Assembly: GCA_015489185.1 (NCBI GenBank) | Contig: WGAE01000237.1 | Coordinates: forward strand, 1 to 14,036 | Reading direction: 5' to 3' | From: Campylobacterales bacterium | GTDB taxonomy: Bacteria; Campylobacterota; Campylobacteria; Campylobacterales; QNZT01 | Length of the DNA: 14,036 nt | Shown: one piece after another, positions 13,872 to 14,036 of the stretch | Numbering within the stretch: position 1 is the first letter of the stretch | Layout of the letters: the number at the start of each line of letters is the position of its first letter | The notes under the pieces: model-generated | Told to the model about the DNA's origin: nothing | Databases searched by the model: none | The model's input: the letters and a program-made list of their open reading frames with translations, nothing else | Made by a program: the position numbers and the translations under genes

Positions 13872-14036
13872 AACACCTCTCATTCAATACCCACCTCATC
13901 CGCATTACCGGCACCGTACAAGGTGTCGGTTTCCGTCCCTTTATCTACCAACTGGCGCACAAACTCGGTCTCACAGGAGAGGTGTGTAACGATTCGGCGG
14001 GTGTGACGATTGTGGTTAATGCCGCGAAAGCAGAGC
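13868..14036 (+). CDS. hypF: HypF carbamoyltransferase, N-terminal fragment (runs off the window)
   Basis: The first 56 residues of HypF are present. The text RITGTVQGVGFRPFIYQLA, then LGLTGEV and GVTIVVN, is the acylphosphatase-like domain that opens HypF; the arginine in GFRPF is the expected anion-binding residue. HypF converts carbamoyl phosphate to the carbamoyl group from which HypE makes the cyanide ligands of the NiFe site. The start is taken as TTG 13868, because the frame has a stop at 13835-13837 and no ATG or GTG lies between that and the conserved motif. It overlaps the toxin stop by four bases (TTGA), which allows coupled translation. Unlike hydE in this window, its catalytic motif is intact. 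Confidence 0.9.
   Translation, partial: MKHLSFNTHLIRITGTVQGVGFRPFIYQLAHKLGLTGEVCNDSAGVTIVVNAAKAE

Overview
All recognisable genes lie on the + strand. The window looks like a chromosomal segment of a Campylobacterota (epsilonproteobacterial) bacterium, most likely an H2/sulfur chemolithotroph of the Sulfurovum/Sulfurimonas kind. The grounds are the hydA-hydB-hydC-hydD-hydE gene order (the Wolinella/Helicobacter type), the style of the GyrA protein with Thr at the quinolone-determining position, and a second cytosolic NiFe hydrogenase. Genus is not settled by the sequence. Genes are tightly packed; the largest gap is 132 bases (6569-6700), so there is no gene-free stretch over 300 bases.

Layout. 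(1) 2-640: 3' part of a gene for a protein made of ~23-residue tandem repeats, closed by a strong hairpin at 651-676. (2) 720-1295: comF-like phosphoribosyltransferase, with a good promoter that abuts its start codon. (3) 1345-6568: gyrA, a TetR regulator, and the small and large subunits of a cytosolic group-2-like NiFe hydrogenase. These four genes overlap one another by 1, 11 and 8 bases. (4) 6569-6700: promoter/leader region with an ATGAAT-N4-ATTCAT palindrome that could be an operator. (5) 6701-13177: hydA, hydB, hydC (periplasmic, membrane-anchored, quinone-reducing group 1 hydrogenase) followed by hydD and hydE (maturation-associated). (6) 13217-13871: an AT-richer MNT/HEPN (MntA/HepT) toxin-antitoxin pair with its own extended -10 promoter. 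(7) 13868-14036: start of hypF, cut by the window end.

How they fit together. HydA/HydB would be exported by Tat as a folded pair on the signal of HydA, and HydC would pass electrons from H2 to menaquinone. HypF (and presumably further hyp genes beyond the window) builds the NiFe(CN)2CO centre. HydB keeps a C-terminal tail that must be removed by a protease. The other large subunit ends exactly at its last active-site histidine, as sensor hydrogenases do, and needs no protease. It is coupled to a TetR regulator, so an H2-sensing or regulatory role is possible but not shown.

Most interesting points: both small subunits carry CxxN instead of CxxC at the proximal cluster; the protease-like HydD has replaced all three residues that bind nickel in E. 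coli HybD; HydE is a HypF paralogue that keeps the zinc fingers but has lost the catalytic motifs; and a toxin-antitoxin pair sits between hydE and hypF.
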